From NCBI RefSeq assembly GCF_001314225.1, contig NZ_CP012697.1, positions 4,340,001 through 4,404,000 on the forward strand: DNA of 64,000 nt. Reading direction: 5' to 3'. This document shows positions 42,331 through 51,540 of this stretch, piece by piece; position 1 is the first letter of the stretch; the number at the start of each line of letters is the position of its first letter. The stretch is from Microbacterium sp. No. 7. GTDB lineage: Bacteria; Actinomycetota; Actinomycetes; Actinomycetales; Microbacteriaceae. The position numbers were made by a program, and so were the translations under genes. The notes beneath the pieces were generated by a model that worked only from the letters and a program-made list of their open reading frames with translations, had not been told where the DNA came from and did no database searches.

Positions 42331-43973
42331 GTGGGGGCGGGGGCGAGCCAGACGGTGGTCTCGGGAGGGACGACGCCGACGGGTGAGGGCGTGCTCGCGA
42401 GCAGCACCTCCACCTCGTCGAGCTCGTACGGCTCGGTGCCGAAGTTCGTGACGACCTCCCAGCCGTTCGGCCGGCGGAAGCGCAGCACGTCGGCGCGGCC
42501 GGCGTCGATCCACTCCAGCTGCTCCCCCGTCTGCAGCTCGCGGCGCAGCGCGAGCGCGCGCCGGTACAGCGCGAGCGTGGATGCCGGGTCCTCCGCGAGC
42601 GCCGACACCGCGTGCCGCGCGAACCAGGCCGGCTGCGGCAGGTGCGATCCGCCCTCGCCGAACCCGAACGACGGGCCGGACGCGGTCCAGGGCAGCGGCA
42701 CCCGGCATCCGTCGCGTCCGCGGTCGACGCCGGGGCTGCGGAAGAACGTCGGGTCCTGCCGGTGCTCGTCGGGGATGTCGGCGACCTCGTGCAGTCCCAG
42801 CTCCTCGCCCTGGTAGAGGTAGGCCGAGCCGGGCAGGGCGAGCAGCAGCAGGCTCGCCGCGCGGGCGCGCCGCTCGCCGCCCTCGCGATCGAGCTCGTGC
42901 TCGGGCCCGCCCGCGAGCACCCACTCGGTGCCGTGCTTGCGCAGCGGCGTGCCGTCGGCCCCGCGCGCGGGCGCGGGCAGGCCGTAGCGGGTCGCGTGCC
43001 GCACGACGTCGTGGTTCGAGAGCACCCACGTGCTCGACGAGCCCGACCGCGCGGCGAGCGCGAGGTTGTCGGTGACGATGCGCCTGTACTGCGCCGCATC
43101 GAAGTCGGCGAGCAGCAGGTCGAAGTTGAACGACTGCCCCAGGCTCTCGGGGCGGGCGTACAGCGGCACCCGGTCGGAGGCGACCCACGCCTCGGCGACC
43201 GCCGTGCGCGGCGGGTCGTACGCGTCGAACACGGCCCGCCACTCCGCGTAGACGTCGTGCACGTCGTCGCGATCGAGCAGCGGATGCCGGCCGTCGACGG
43301 GGATCAGCGCGAGCTCGTCGCGCGACGGCAGCGGCTCGGTGAGGTCCTTCGTGAGCATGTGCGCGACGTCGATGCGGAACCCGTCGACGCCGCGGTCCGA
43401 CCAGAACCGCAGCGTGCGCACGAAGTCGGCGCGCACGTCGGGGTCGCCCCAGTTGAGGTCGGGCTGCTCGACGGCGAACGAGTGCAGGTACCACTGCCCG
43501 TCGGCGACGCGCTCCCAGGCCGAGCCGCCGAACATCGACACCCAGTCGGTCGGCGGCTCGGCTCCCCCTTCTCCCGTCCCCTCGCGAAAGATGTACCGGT
43601 CGCGTGCGGCCGAGCCGCGCCCCGCGGCGAGCGCCTCCTGGAACCACTCGTGCTGGTCGGACGTGTGGTTCGGCACGATGTCGACGACGATGCGGATGCC
43701 GGCGGCGTGCAGCGCCGCGATGAGCGCGTCCATGTCGTCGAGCGTGCCCAGCCGCGGGTCGACGTCGCGGTAGTCGGCCACGTCGTACCCCCCGTCCGCG
43801 AGGGCGGAGGGGTAGAAGGGGCTGAGCCAGACGGCATCCACGCCCAGCTCGGCGAGGTAGTCGACGCGCGAGAGGATGCCGCGGATGTCGCCCAGGCCGT
43901 CGCCGTCGGAGTCGGCGAAGCTGCGCGGGTAGACCTGATAGACGACGGCCTGGCGCCACCACGGAGCGCTCAT
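42318..43973 (-). CDS. GH13 alpha-glucosidase
   Basis: The 551-residue cytosolic enzyme starts WWRQAVVYQVYPRSFADSDGDGLGD, as in oligo-1,6-glucosidase and alpha-glucosidases. The nucleophile Asp is in DGFRIDVAHM, the acid Glu in AVAEAWVAS and the stabilising Asp in SNHDVVRH. It would hydrolyse imported alpha-glucosides. It begins one base after the second sugar permease. Its last residues and TAA come from the adjacent repeat (GGT-TAA where other copies read GGTTGAG). Confidence 0.93.
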   Translation of the reverse strand: MSAPWWRQAVVYQVYPRSFADSDGDGLGDIRGILSRVDYLAELGVDAVWLSPFYPSALADGGYDVADYRDVDPRLGTLDDMDALIAALHAAGIRIVVDIVPNHTSDQHEWFQEALAAGRGSAARDRYIFREGTGEGGAEPPTDWVSMFGGSAWERVADGQWYLHSFAVEQPDLNWGDPDVRADFVRTLRFWSDRGVDGFRIDVAHMLTKDLTEPLPSRDELALIPVDGRHPLLDRDDVHDVYAEWRAVFDAYDPPRTAVAEAWVASDRVPLYARPESLGQSFNFDLLLADFDAAQYRRIVTDNLALAARSGSSSTWVLSNHDVVRHATRYGLPAPARGADGTPLRKHGTEWVLAGGPEHELDREGGERRARAASLLLLALPGSAYLYQGEELGLHEVADIPDEHRQDPTFFRSPGVDRGRDGCRVPLPWTASGPSFGFGEGGSHLPQPAWFARHAVSALAEDPASTLALYRRALALRRELQTGEQLEWIDAGRADVLRFRRPNGWEVVTNFGTEPYELDEVEVLLASTPSPVGVVPPETTVWLAPAPTLAG

Positions 43974-43974
43974 G

Positions 43975-44865
43975 TCAGCCCTTCACCGCGCCCTGCGTCA
44001 CGCCCTCCATCACCCAGCGCTGCGTGAACAGGTAGGCGATGATCGCCGGCGCCATCGCCATCAGGTACGACGCGAACGAGATGTTGTAGTTGTTGCTGAA
44101 CTGCGTCTGGAAGATGTTCGCGCGCACCGGCAGGGTCGTGAGCGCCGGGTCGGAGATGATGAGCGACGGCATCATGAAGTCGTTCCACGCATACAGGAAC
44201 GCGAAGATGCCGACCGTCGCGCTCATCGGCGCGAGCAGCGGGAAGATGAGCTTCCAGAACGTCTGCCACGTCGTCGCGCCGTCGATGCGCGCGCTCTCCT
44301 CCAGCTCGAGCGGGATCGAGCGCAGGAACGCCGTGAACAGCAGCACCGAGAAGCTCAGCTGGAACATCGTCGCGAGGATCACGACGCCCACGGGGTTGTC
44401 GAGGCCGAACTGTCCCGTCAGCTGGATCTGCGGCAGCGCCACGACGGGGAAGGGGATGAACATCGCCGCGAGCAGGTAGAAGAACGAGTAGCGGAAGAAC
44501 CGGTTGTCCCAGTTGCGCACGATCGCGTACGACGCGAACGCGGCGAGGAAGATCGTCGCGGCCACGGTGCCGGCCGTGACGAACAGCGAGATCGCGGCGC
44601 CGACGGGGAAGTTGGTCAGGTTCCACGCCGCCACGAACCCGTCGATGCTGAACGGGGCGGGGAGCGCGAACGCCTGGCTCGTGTCGCGCGCCTGCTCCTG
44701 CGTCTTGAACGCCATCGAGATCGTGACGTACAGGGGCAGCAGCACCGTGACGGCGCACAGGATGAGCACGATCGTGCCCGACCAGTTGACCCGCTCCATC
44801 TTGAAGCGCGGCTTGACGCCCTCGGTCGCGATCGTCGACGTCGTCATGATGGGTTGAGCGGTCAT
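43975..44865 (-). CDS. Sugar ABC transporter permease (MalG-like)
   Basis: The 296-residue protein has six helices. The EAA loop is LEESARIDGATTWQTFWKLIFPLLAP. It belongs to the carbohydrate CUT1 class and pairs with the permease encoded upstream. No ATPase gene is present, so it probably uses a shared MsiK-type ATPase encoded elsewhere. Start overlaps the previous stop by one base. Confidence 0.94.
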   Translation of the reverse strand: MTAQPIMTTSTIATEGVKPRFKMERVNWSGTIVLILCAVTVLLPLYVTISMAFKTQEQARDTSQAFALPAPFSIDGFVAAWNLTNFPVGAAISLFVTAGTVAATIFLAAFASYAIVRNWDNRFFRYSFFYLLAAMFIPFPVVALPQIQLTGQFGLDNPVGVVILATMFQLSFSVLLFTAFLRSIPLELEESARIDGATTWQTFWKLIFPLLAPMSATVGIFAFLYAWNDFMMPSLIISDPALTTLPVRANIFQTQFSNNYNISFASYLMAMAPAIIAYLFTQRWVMEGVTQGAVKG

Positions 44866-45770
44866 CAGAGTGCGTTCCTTCCGCGCGTCAGCGAGAGCTG
44901 CAGGATGGAGATGAGCACCGCGATGATGAAGAAGACCGTCGCGTTGGCCATCTGGTAGGCGAAGTCGCCGTTCGTGAACCCGCCGATGATGGTCATGGCG
45001 ATGCTGCGGGTGGCGGTGCCCGGTCCGCCGTCGGTGAGGCCCTTGATGATGTCGTAGGCGTTCAGGAAGCCCTTGAACCCGAGGATGAAGTTGATCACGA
45101 CGTAGCCGAAGACGAGCGGCACGGTGATGCGCAGCAGGGTCTGGGTCTTGCTGGCGCCGTCGAGGTCGGCCGCCTCGTACACGTCGCCCGGGATCGACAG
45201 CAGCCCGGCGATGTAGATGAGCAGCGTGCCCGGGATCGCCTGCCACGCCGTCACGATGACGATCGCGATCCACGCGAGGTCGGGGTTGGCGAGGATGCTC
45301 ACCTCGGGCCACGGCAGGCCCAGCAGGCCGTCGGGCGAGGTGAAGGAGTTGGAGAACAGGAAGTTGAAGACGTAGGCGATGATGATGCCCGAGATCACCA
45401 TCGGGATCACGAAGATCGCGCGGAGGCCCGTCTTGAAGCGGATGCGGGAGGTCAGGCCGACCGCGAGCAGGAACGCGAGCACGTTGACCACGATCACCGT
45501 CACGAGCGAGAAGCCGATCGTGAACAGATAGCTCTGCAGCACGGCGGGGTCGCTGAACAGCGCGACGTAGTTCGTCAGGCCGATGAACTCCCAGTCGCCG
45601 ATGCCGATGGAGTCGGTGAAGCTGTAGAAGATGCCGATGATGCCCGGGATCGTGATCGCCAGCGTGAAGATGACCAGCGTCGGCACCAGCATCCACCAGT
45701 AGACCGGCTCGATGCGGCGCTTCGCGTGCCGCGCCTTCCCCTGCGTGACGACGTTCGTTGTCGAAGACAT
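44865..45770 (-). CDS. Sugar ABC transporter permease (MalF-like)
   Basis: The 301-residue CUT1 permease has six helices and the EAA loop YEAADLDGASKTQTLLRITVPLV. It forms the heterodimer with the following gene. Start ATG at 45770, 20 bases after the binding-protein gene. Confidence 0.94.
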   Translation of the reverse strand: MSSTTNVVTQGKARHAKRRIEPVYWWMLVPTLVIFTLAITIPGIIGIFYSFTDSIGIGDWEFIGLTNYVALFSDPAVLQSYLFTIGFSLVTVIVVNVLAFLLAVGLTSRIRFKTGLRAIFVIPMVISGIIIAYVFNFLFSNSFTSPDGLLGLPWPEVSILANPDLAWIAIVIVTAWQAIPGTLLIYIAGLLSIPGDVYEAADLDGASKTQTLLRITVPLVFGYVVINFILGFKGFLNAYDIIKGLTDGGPGTATRSIAMTIIGGFTNGDFAYQMANATVFFIIAVLISILQLSLTRGRNAL

Positions 45771-45790
45771 GGTGAGAAACTCCTTCGTCT

Positions 45791-47077
45791 CTACTGGCGG
45801 AACGCGATGCGCGCGATGTCGGCGTCGATGGTGCGGAGCATGCGCGACGGGTCGCCGTCGTTCATCAGGTTCTGCATGTAGTTCATGATCGGAACCGAGC
45901 GGTGCACGAGCACCGACGCCCCCTGGTAGACCTTGCCCGCCTCGTAGGCGGCGTAGGCGCCCTCCATGCGGGGGTCGTCCACGGCGGGCGATCCCTTGGT
46001 GGGGGTGAATCCGAGCTGCGACTCGTTGTAGGCCTCGATGACCTCGGGCTGGTAGAGGTACTCGAGGAACGCCGTGGCCGCCTCCTTGTGCCGCGACGCC
46101 TCGGGGATCCAGGCGGCGAGGTCCATGTTCACGCGCACGGCGTTGGCGTCGGGGTCGTCGCTCATCGGCAGCGGGAACGTGCCGATGCGCTCGGCGGGGT
46201 CGATGCCCCCGTCCTCGAGGATCTTGGAGATCTCGACGATCGCCCACGGCCCCTGCAGGTACATCGCGCCCTTGCCGTTCGCGAAGTCGTAGTTGCCGTC
46301 GTTGTAGGCCTTGTTGTTGGCATCCTTGTTCGTGTACGTGTGGCCGAGCTCGCGCATCCGCTCGACGGGGGCGAGGAAGTCGCTCTGGAACGAGACCGGC
46401 GAGTCGGGGCCGATGTCGGTGCCCTGCTGGGCGAGCTGGTCGAAGAACGAGACGGTGTCGACCATGCCGCCCGTCGTGAAGTCGAACCAGCCCTGCCCGA
46501 TGGTCCAGCCGTCCTTGAACGTGCCGTAGAACGGGTCGACGCCGTTCGCCTTGAGCGTCTCGCACACCTCGATGAGCTCGTCCCACGTGGTGGGGACCTC
46601 GAGGTCGTACTGCGCGAAGATCTCCTTGTTGTAGATCACGGCGGATGCCATGACCGAGTACGGCAGGGCGCTCGTGCGGCCCTCGCAGTGCCCGTACTGG
46701 TCCATCAGCACGTCGAGGCCGTCCATGATGCTCGAGGCCGCCGTCGTCTCGGAGAGGTCGCTGAGCACGCAGCGCTGCACGAAGCGCGAGGTCTCCATGT
46801 TGTAGTTGGCGAGCGCGATGTCGGGCGGGTTGCCGCGCACGAAGCTCGCCGCGACGGGGTCGACGCCCGACGTGTCGAGCACGACGTGCACGTCGTCCTG
46901 CGAGGCGTTGTACTCGTTCACGAGGTCGGTGATCCACGGGATCGCCTCGCGCTTGCTGAACGCGAAGCGGATCGTCTCGGCGCCGTCGGAGGAGCAGCCC
47001 GCGAGAGACGTCGCCGCCACCGCGGTGCCGAGCAGCGCGGCGAGCAGCCTGATTCGAGGTTTCGAGGCGAGGGGCAT
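45791..47077 (-). CDS. Sugar ABC transporter substrate-binding lipoprotein
   Basis: The 428-residue precursor has lipobox SLAGC and an extracellular-solute-binding family 1 fold (MalE-like), with YNKEIFAQYDLEVPTTWDEL and GKGAMYLQGPW. With the GH13 enzyme downstream, the ligand is probably an alpha-glucoside such as maltose, isomaltose, trehalose or sucrose; this is inference. First gene of the operon, divergent from the ROK repressor. Confidence 0.93.
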   Translation of the reverse strand: MPLASKPRIRLLAALLGTAVAATSLAGCSSDGAETIRFAFSKREAIPWITDLVNEYNASQDDVHVVLDTSGVDPVAASFVRGNPPDIALANYNMETSRFVQRCVLSDLSETTAASSIMDGLDVLMDQYGHCEGRTSALPYSVMASAVIYNKEIFAQYDLEVPTTWDELIEVCETLKANGVDPFYGTFKDGWTIGQGWFDFTTGGMVDTVSFFDQLAQQGTDIGPDSPVSFQSDFLAPVERMRELGHTYTNKDANNKAYNDGNYDFANGKGAMYLQGPWAIVEISKILEDGGIDPAERIGTFPLPMSDDPDANAVRVNMDLAAWIPEASRHKEAATAFLEYLYQPEVIEAYNESQLGFTPTKGSPAVDDPRMEGAYAAYEAGKVYQGASVLVHRSVPIMNYMQNLMNDGDPSRMLRTIDADIARIAFRQ

Positions 47078-47124
47078 TGTCGTCCTTTCCGTCGCGGCAG
47101 TGCGAGGGGGTGTTCGCCAGTGAT

Positions 47125-47145
47125 TTGATTCGTTGATCGAATCAA
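47125..47145. promoter_or_regulatory. ROK-repressor operator
   Basis: TTGATTCG and CGAATCAA form a perfect 8-5-8 inverted repeat in the 114-bp gap between the sugar operon and the divergent ROK gene. It is AT-rich relative to its surroundings and next to a TATCT box, so it could control both directions. Confidence 0.75.
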
Positions 47146-47191
47146 TATCTAGGGGCAGTATGGCAGGACGTAGTTGGGGAGGTCAAGACCT

Positions 47192-48394
47192 GTGACGACG
47201 GTGCCCGCAGGCAAGAGCACGAGGCCGCCGAGCCTCGACGCGGTGTTCGCGCACGCGTGGGCGGCCGGCGGGTTCACGGCCGCCGACGCGATGGCATCCA
47301 CGGGCCTCACCCGCTCGACGACGATCGAGGCGATGGACACGCTCGTCGAGCTGGGCCTGCTGCGCGAGCTGCCCAACGCGCGCGCCGTGGGCGACTACCG
47401 CAAGGGACGGCCGGCGCGGCGCTTCGAGCTGCGCGAGGACGCCGGCGTGCTCGTCGGCGTCGACGCGGGGCACGCGCACCTGACGGCGGTCGTCACCGAC
47501 CTGCGCTCGCAGCGGCTCGGCATCCGCCGCACGACGCGCCAGGTCGACCGCGACGACGCGGCCGACCGGCGCGCCGCGATCGCCGACCTCGTCGACGACG
47601 CGCTGCGCGCCGCCGGACGCACGCGCGCCGACGTGCTCGCGCTGTGCGTGGGGGTTCCCGCGCCGGTCGACGAGTCGGGGCGGTCGCCGCACCACCGCCA
47701 CCTGTTCTGGGACCGCATGAACCCGGGGCTCGCCGACGTGTTCCGCGCGTGGGCGCCGCTCGTGCGCGTGGACAACGACGCCTCGCTCGCCGCCGTCGCC
47801 GAGGGGAGCGTCGGCGCGGCCGTCGGATGCCGCAGCTACATCGCGCTGCTCGCCGGCGAGCGCCTCGGCTCGGGCGTCGTGATCGACGGGAACCTGCTGC
47901 GCGGGGCGCACGGGGGCGTCGGCGAGATGGTGGCGTTCGACCACGTCGAGGGCGTCGGCACCGCACGCGGCCTCGGCACGCGCGCCGCCGAGTGGGCCCT
48001 CGAGGCGATCGAGCGCGGGGACGTCACGGGGCCCCTCGCGGCGATCCCGCGCGACCGGCTCGACGGGCAGGCCGTGATCGAGCTCGCATCGCAGGGCGAC
48101 CCCGACGCGCAGCGCATCGTGCACCGGGTCGGCGTCGTGCTCGCCCGCATCGTCGCGACGCTCGGGAGCATGTTCGACCCCGAGCGGGTGGTCGTCACGG
48201 GCGCGATCGCCGCCGGCGTCGCCGAGGTCGTCGCCGCCGCGCGCGAGGCGCTGCCCACCGGCATGGACCTGCCCGCGCCTGATCTCGCGATCTCGCAGCT
48301 CGGCGCCGACGTCGTCGTCACCGGTGCCGTCGCCGCCGCCGCCGCCCTCGCCCGCGACCGCCTGCTCGACGTCTGGACCCGCCCCGCGGCATGA
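47192..48394 (+). CDS. ROK-family transcriptional repressor
   Basis: The 400-residue protein has a winged helix (about 15-85, AADAMASTGLTRSTTIEAMDTLVELG) and a ROK sugar-kinase-like domain (LVGVDAGHAHLTAVVTDL, VDNDASLAAVAE, GSGVVIDGNLLRGAHGGVGE). The usual Cys-rich zinc site after the GGVGE-H region is missing, as no Cys cluster follows. GTG at 47192 has GGGGAGG nine bases upstream and is preferred to a TTG at 47174. It should release the operator when it binds the sugar. Confidence 0.92.
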   Translation: MTTVPAGKSTRPPSLDAVFAHAWAAGGFTAADAMASTGLTRSTTIEAMDTLVELGLLRELPNARAVGDYRKGRPARRFELREDAGVLVGVDAGHAHLTAVVTDLRSQRLGIRRTTRQVDRDDAADRRAAIADLVDDALRAAGRTRADVLALCVGVPAPVDESGRSPHHRHLFWDRMNPGLADVFRAWAPLVRVDNDASLAAVAEGSVGAAVGCRSYIALLAGERLGSGVVIDGNLLRGAHGGVGEMVAFDHVEGVGTARGLGTRAAEWALEAIERGDVTGPLAAIPRDRLDGQAVIELASQGDPDAQRIVHRVGVVLARIVATLGSMFDPERVVVTGAIAAGVAEVVAAAREALPTGMDLPAPDLAISQLGADVVVTGAVAAAAALARDRLLDVWTRPAA

Positions 48395-48419
48395 GCGAAT
48401 CCCTCCCCTCGCCCGCGCT

Positions 48420-48826
48420 CCCGCTGGTTGAGTAGCCGCCGCAGGCGGCGTATCGAAACCCGCGTAGCGCACCGTGAGAAGGGTCTCGATACACTCGCGG
48501 CTCCGCCGCGAGCACTCGACCAGCGGGACCAGGCGCCCCGGCACACCCCCGCACACCCTCACCCCCGCACACTCCCGCTGGTTGAGTAGCCGCCGCAGGC
48601 GGCGTATCGAAACCCGTCTAACGGTCCGTTACAAGGGTCTCGATACACTCGCGGCTCCGCCGCGAGCACTCGACCAGCGGGAATAGACCCCTCGCACCCG
48701 CACACCCGACCCCCCACCCCCGCTGGTTGAGTAGCCGCCGGAGGCGGCGTATCGAAACCCAGGTAACGGTCCGCGGGAAGGGTCTCGACACACCCGCGGC
48801 CCCGCCGCGAGCACTCGACCAGCGGG
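48420..48826. repeat. Three 108-bp cloverleaf-type elements
   Basis: The copies are 48420-48527, 48574-48681 and 48719-48826, each exactly 108 bp and in the same orientation as the four at 25 kb. Side-hairpin sequences vary (GCCGCCGCAGGCGGC or GCCGCCGGAGGCGGC; third copy CCCGCGGCCCCGCCGCGAG) while the flanks are constant. They lie between convergent genes. Confidence 0.9.
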
Positions 48827-48863
48827 AATGGACGCACTCGCCCACCCCACTCCGCGGAGGGCG

Positions 48864-49220
48864 TCAGCGCACAGGCTGTGCGGGGCGCAGGGTGGCCGGG
48901 GCCGGGAACGGGAGGTCGTGATAGATCTGCGGGGCGCCGACGGCACCCCAGTCGTCCTTCTTCACGCGGATGCGGGCGGGCGAGACCTCCGCGATGCGCA
49001 CGCGCAGCCATGAGCCGTCGTCGAGCTGCAGCTCGTAGATGTCGGCGAGGTAGCCGATGCCGAGCGCATCGAGGGCGTCCTCGGCGTCCAGCCAGTCCAC
49101 CGCGTCCGTGCGGTCGCGTCCGAGCAGGTCGACGACGACGAACCCGTCGCCCTCGGGCCGCATCCACCCGAGCAGTTCGCCGTCGAGGCCCCGCCGATGC
49201 TCGATCCAGTCGCTCGTCAC
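48864..49220 (-). CDS. Small conserved protein, unknown function
   Basis: The 118-residue soluble acidic protein is probably all-beta, with DWIEHRRGLDGELLGWMRPEGDGFVVVDLLG at the start and ARIRVKKDDWGA near the end. No family is recognised with certainty. GTG at 49220 lies six bases after TAGCGT (minus strand, 49227-49232), so it is probably leaderless. Confidence 0.65.
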   Translation of the reverse strand: MTSDWIEHRRGLDGELLGWMRPEGDGFVVVDLLGRDRTDAVDWLDAEDALDALGIGYLADIYELQLDDGSWLRVRIAEVSPARIRVKKDDWGAVGAPQIYHDLPFPAPATLRPAQPVR

Positions 49221-49251
49221 GCCCCCACGCTACCCGCGCCCGCCCCCGACA

Positions 49252-49345
49252 CGGTGCCCTTCTCGCCGAGATGGTGGGTTTCTCGCCGACCTCGTGGGCA
49301 CCATCTCGGTGAGAAACCCACCATCTCGGCGCAGAACCCGCCAGC
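49252..49345. repeat. Inverted tandem array, CTCGGCGAGAAACCCACC family (copy 2)
   Basis: GTGCCCTTCTCGCCGAGATG and GTGGGTTTCTCGCCGACCTC in one orientation face CACCATCTCGGTGAGAAACC, CACCATCTCGGCGCAGAACC and a degenerate unit in the other. The plan matches the array at 22.56-22.70 kb. It is downstream of the DHA2 efflux gene. Confidence 0.7.
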
Positions 49346-49378
49346 TGGGCGCGGGGCCCGCCGGCGCGAGGAGCGCGG

Positions 49379-50896
49379 TCAGCGCGGGGCGGGCAGGGCG
49401 GCGGGGCGGCGGAGGAAGAGCACGGCGACGAGGCCGACGAGGATGACGGCGGCGGGGAGCAGCACCGACTGCGCCATCGCGGCGGAGAAGCCGTCGACCA
49501 CGAAGGGCGGCAGGGCGCCCTCGCCGAAGCCGCCCTGCGCGTCGGCGGAGCCGGGCAGGTTGGCCTCGAGCCGGCTCTGCATGAACGCAGCGATCGACGC
49601 CGAGCCGACGACCGAGCCGATCGTGCGGGTCGTGTTGTAGATGCCCGCACCCGCGCCCGCCTGCCGCGGCGACAGGTTGCGCGTCGCGGTCGTCGCGAGC
49701 GGTCCCCACATGCCGGCGTTCCCGAGGCCCATGACCGCCGACGGCAGCAGGAACATCCACACCGGCGTGTCGACGTTCATGAGCGCCGCGTACCAGAACA
49801 GCGACACCGCGACGAGCGCGAGGCCCGGCACGAGCAGCATCCGCGGATCCACGCGGTCGAGCAGCCGTCCGGCAGGCGCCGCGAGCGCGCCCGAGACGAC
49901 CGCCATCGGCACCATGAGCAGCGCGGACTCCGTCGGCGTGAGACCGCGCGCGAGCTGGATGAAGAACATGAGCGGCAGCGCCATGCTCGTCACGGTGAAC
50001 CCGACCGTCGTGATCGCGATGTTCGCGACCGAGAAGTTGCGGTCGCGGAACAGCTCCAACGGCACGAGCGGCTCGCTGCGCGTGCGCGCCTGCGTCCACA
50101 CGAACACCGCGAGCACGACGACCCCGCCGGCGATCATCGCCCACACCCACGGCGCCCAGTCGTAGTGCTCGCCCTCCTGCAGGCCGAACACGATCAGGAA
50201 CAGCGCGATCGCGCTGAGCACGACTCCCACGATGTCGAAGCGGTGCGGATGCGTGCCAAGGTTCGGCACCAGCATCCATGCCAGCACGAAGCCGACGACG
50301 CCGACCGGCAGGTTGATGAAGAAGATCCACTCCCAGCCGAACGCGTCGACGAGCAGGCCGCCCGCGAGCGGCCCGACGAGGGTCGCGACGCCGGCCGTCG
50401 CCCCCCACAGTCCCATGGCCGCGCCGCGCCGCTCGGCGGGGAACGTGCGCGTGATGACGGCCATCGTCTGCGGCGTCATCAGCGCGGCGCCGACGCCCTG
50501 CACGGCGCGCATCGCGACCAGCATCCCGAGGGTGGACGACAGGCCGCAGCCGAGCGAGGCGATCGTGAAGATCGCGAGCCCCACGAGATAGATGCGCTTC
50601 GGGCCGAAGCGGTCGCCGAGGCGCCCCGTGATGAGCAGCGGCACGGCATAGGTGAGGAGGTAGGCGGATGTCACCCACACGACGTTGTCGAGGTTGTTCG
50701 TGCCGGGGTCGAGGGCCGCCTTGATCGCGGGGTTCGCCACCGACACGATCGTGGTGTCGACGAGGATCATGAAGAACCCGATGACGAGCGCCCACAGGGC
50801 GGGCCACGGGCTGCGCGGGGCGTCGGTCCTCTTCCGGGCGGCCGTGGTTCCGGTGGCCGGATTTCCGGTGGCCTGGTTCCCAGTGGTCTGGTTCAT
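49379..50896 (-). CDS. DHA2-family drug efflux transporter (EmrB/QacA-like)
   Basis: The 505-residue protein has 14 helices, opening ALWALVIGFFMILVDTTIVSVANPAI (motif D1), then LGDRFGPKR (motif A) and AVQGVGAALMTPQ. It exports drugs by proton antiport. The first 30 residues are Thr/Gly/Asn repeats (TGNQATGNPATG). Start ATG at 50896 overlaps the PadR stop in ATGA, so the pump and its regulator share one mRNA. Confidence 0.94.
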   Translation of the reverse strand: MNQTTGNQATGNPATGTTAARKRTDAPRSPWPALWALVIGFFMILVDTTIVSVANPAIKAALDPGTNNLDNVVWVTSAYLLTYAVPLLITGRLGDRFGPKRIYLVGLAIFTIASLGCGLSSTLGMLVAMRAVQGVGAALMTPQTMAVITRTFPAERRGAAMGLWGATAGVATLVGPLAGGLLVDAFGWEWIFFINLPVGVVGFVLAWMLVPNLGTHPHRFDIVGVVLSAIALFLIVFGLQEGEHYDWAPWVWAMIAGGVVVLAVFVWTQARTRSEPLVPLELFRDRNFSVANIAITTVGFTVTSMALPLMFFIQLARGLTPTESALLMVPMAVVSGALAAPAGRLLDRVDPRMLLVPGLALVAVSLFWYAALMNVDTPVWMFLLPSAVMGLGNAGMWGPLATTATRNLSPRQAGAGAGIYNTTRTIGSVVGSASIAAFMQSRLEANLPGSADAQGGFGEGALPPFVVDGFSAAMAQSVLLPAAVILVGLVAVLFLRRPAALPAPR

Positions 50897-51522
50897 TGCG
50901 AGGTGCTCTTTCGATGGTCGGCGAGGAGCCGCAGCGTCTGCTCGGGCAGCTCTCGCGCGCCCCACGGCAGGGCGGGGTCGGCGAGGGCGGCGAGCAGGCC
51001 GTCGGTCCAGCGGAGATCGGCGTCGAGGAGCGCGCGATCGCGATCGCCCTCGACGAGGAACTGGTAGGGGATGCCGCGGGCGCCCGCCCGGGCGAGACCG
51101 GCGCGCAGCTGCTCCAGCTGTTCGGCGAGCGCGTCCCGGCGCGTGCGGAGGAGAGCGGCGACCTCGTCGCGCGGCAGCACGTGCGCCTCCGCCAGGGCGA
51201 CCCGGAACTCCGTGCCCCGGTCGATGCGACCCAGCTCGCGCCGCACCCATGCCTCCGCGGCGGCGCGCCCGGCCTCGTTCAGCGCGTACGTCGTGCGCTC
51301 GGGGCGATTGCCGTCGCGCTCCGTGCCGACCTCGGTGATCAGGCCCGCCCCGCCGAGCCGGGCGACCGTGTGATAGAGGGCGCCGTGCGAGACGCGCACG
51401 AGGCGGTCGTCGCGGCGATGGCGGATGAGCCGCATCATCTCGTAGGGATGCATGTCGTCCTCGCGCAGCAGCCCGAGCACGACGATCCCGAGCGGGGTCA
51501 GGCGGGCGACGGCATCCGGCAC
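50893..51522 (-). CDS. PadR-family regulator of the efflux operon
   Basis: The 209-residue protein has a winged helix (about 1-90: LTPLGIVVLGLLREDDMHPYEMMRLI and SHGALYHTVARLGGAGLI) and a helical Vir-like C-terminal domain (about 95-195), as in LmrR/PadR. GTG at 51522 has AAGGAG six bases upstream; the longer frame above it would cross the operator and is rejected. The palindrome at 51541-51556 is its likely site. Confidence 0.92.
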   Translation of the reverse strand: MPDAVARLTPLGIVVLGLLREDDMHPYEMMRLIRHRRDDRLVRVSHGALYHTVARLGGAGLITEVGTERDGNRPERTTYALNEAGRAAAEAWVRRELGRIDRGTEFRVALAEAHVLPRDEVAALLRTRRDALAEQLEQLRAGLARAGARGIPYQFLVEGDRDRALLDADLRWTDGLLAALADPALPWGARELPEQTLRLLADHRKSTSQ

Positions 51523-51540
51523 GACATACTCCTTCTCGAC

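Noticed and set aside
37986..48863. Insertion-sequence remnants as the source of the repeats
   Set aside because: No transposase-like frame, target-site duplication or IS-type terminal repeat was seen around any copy.
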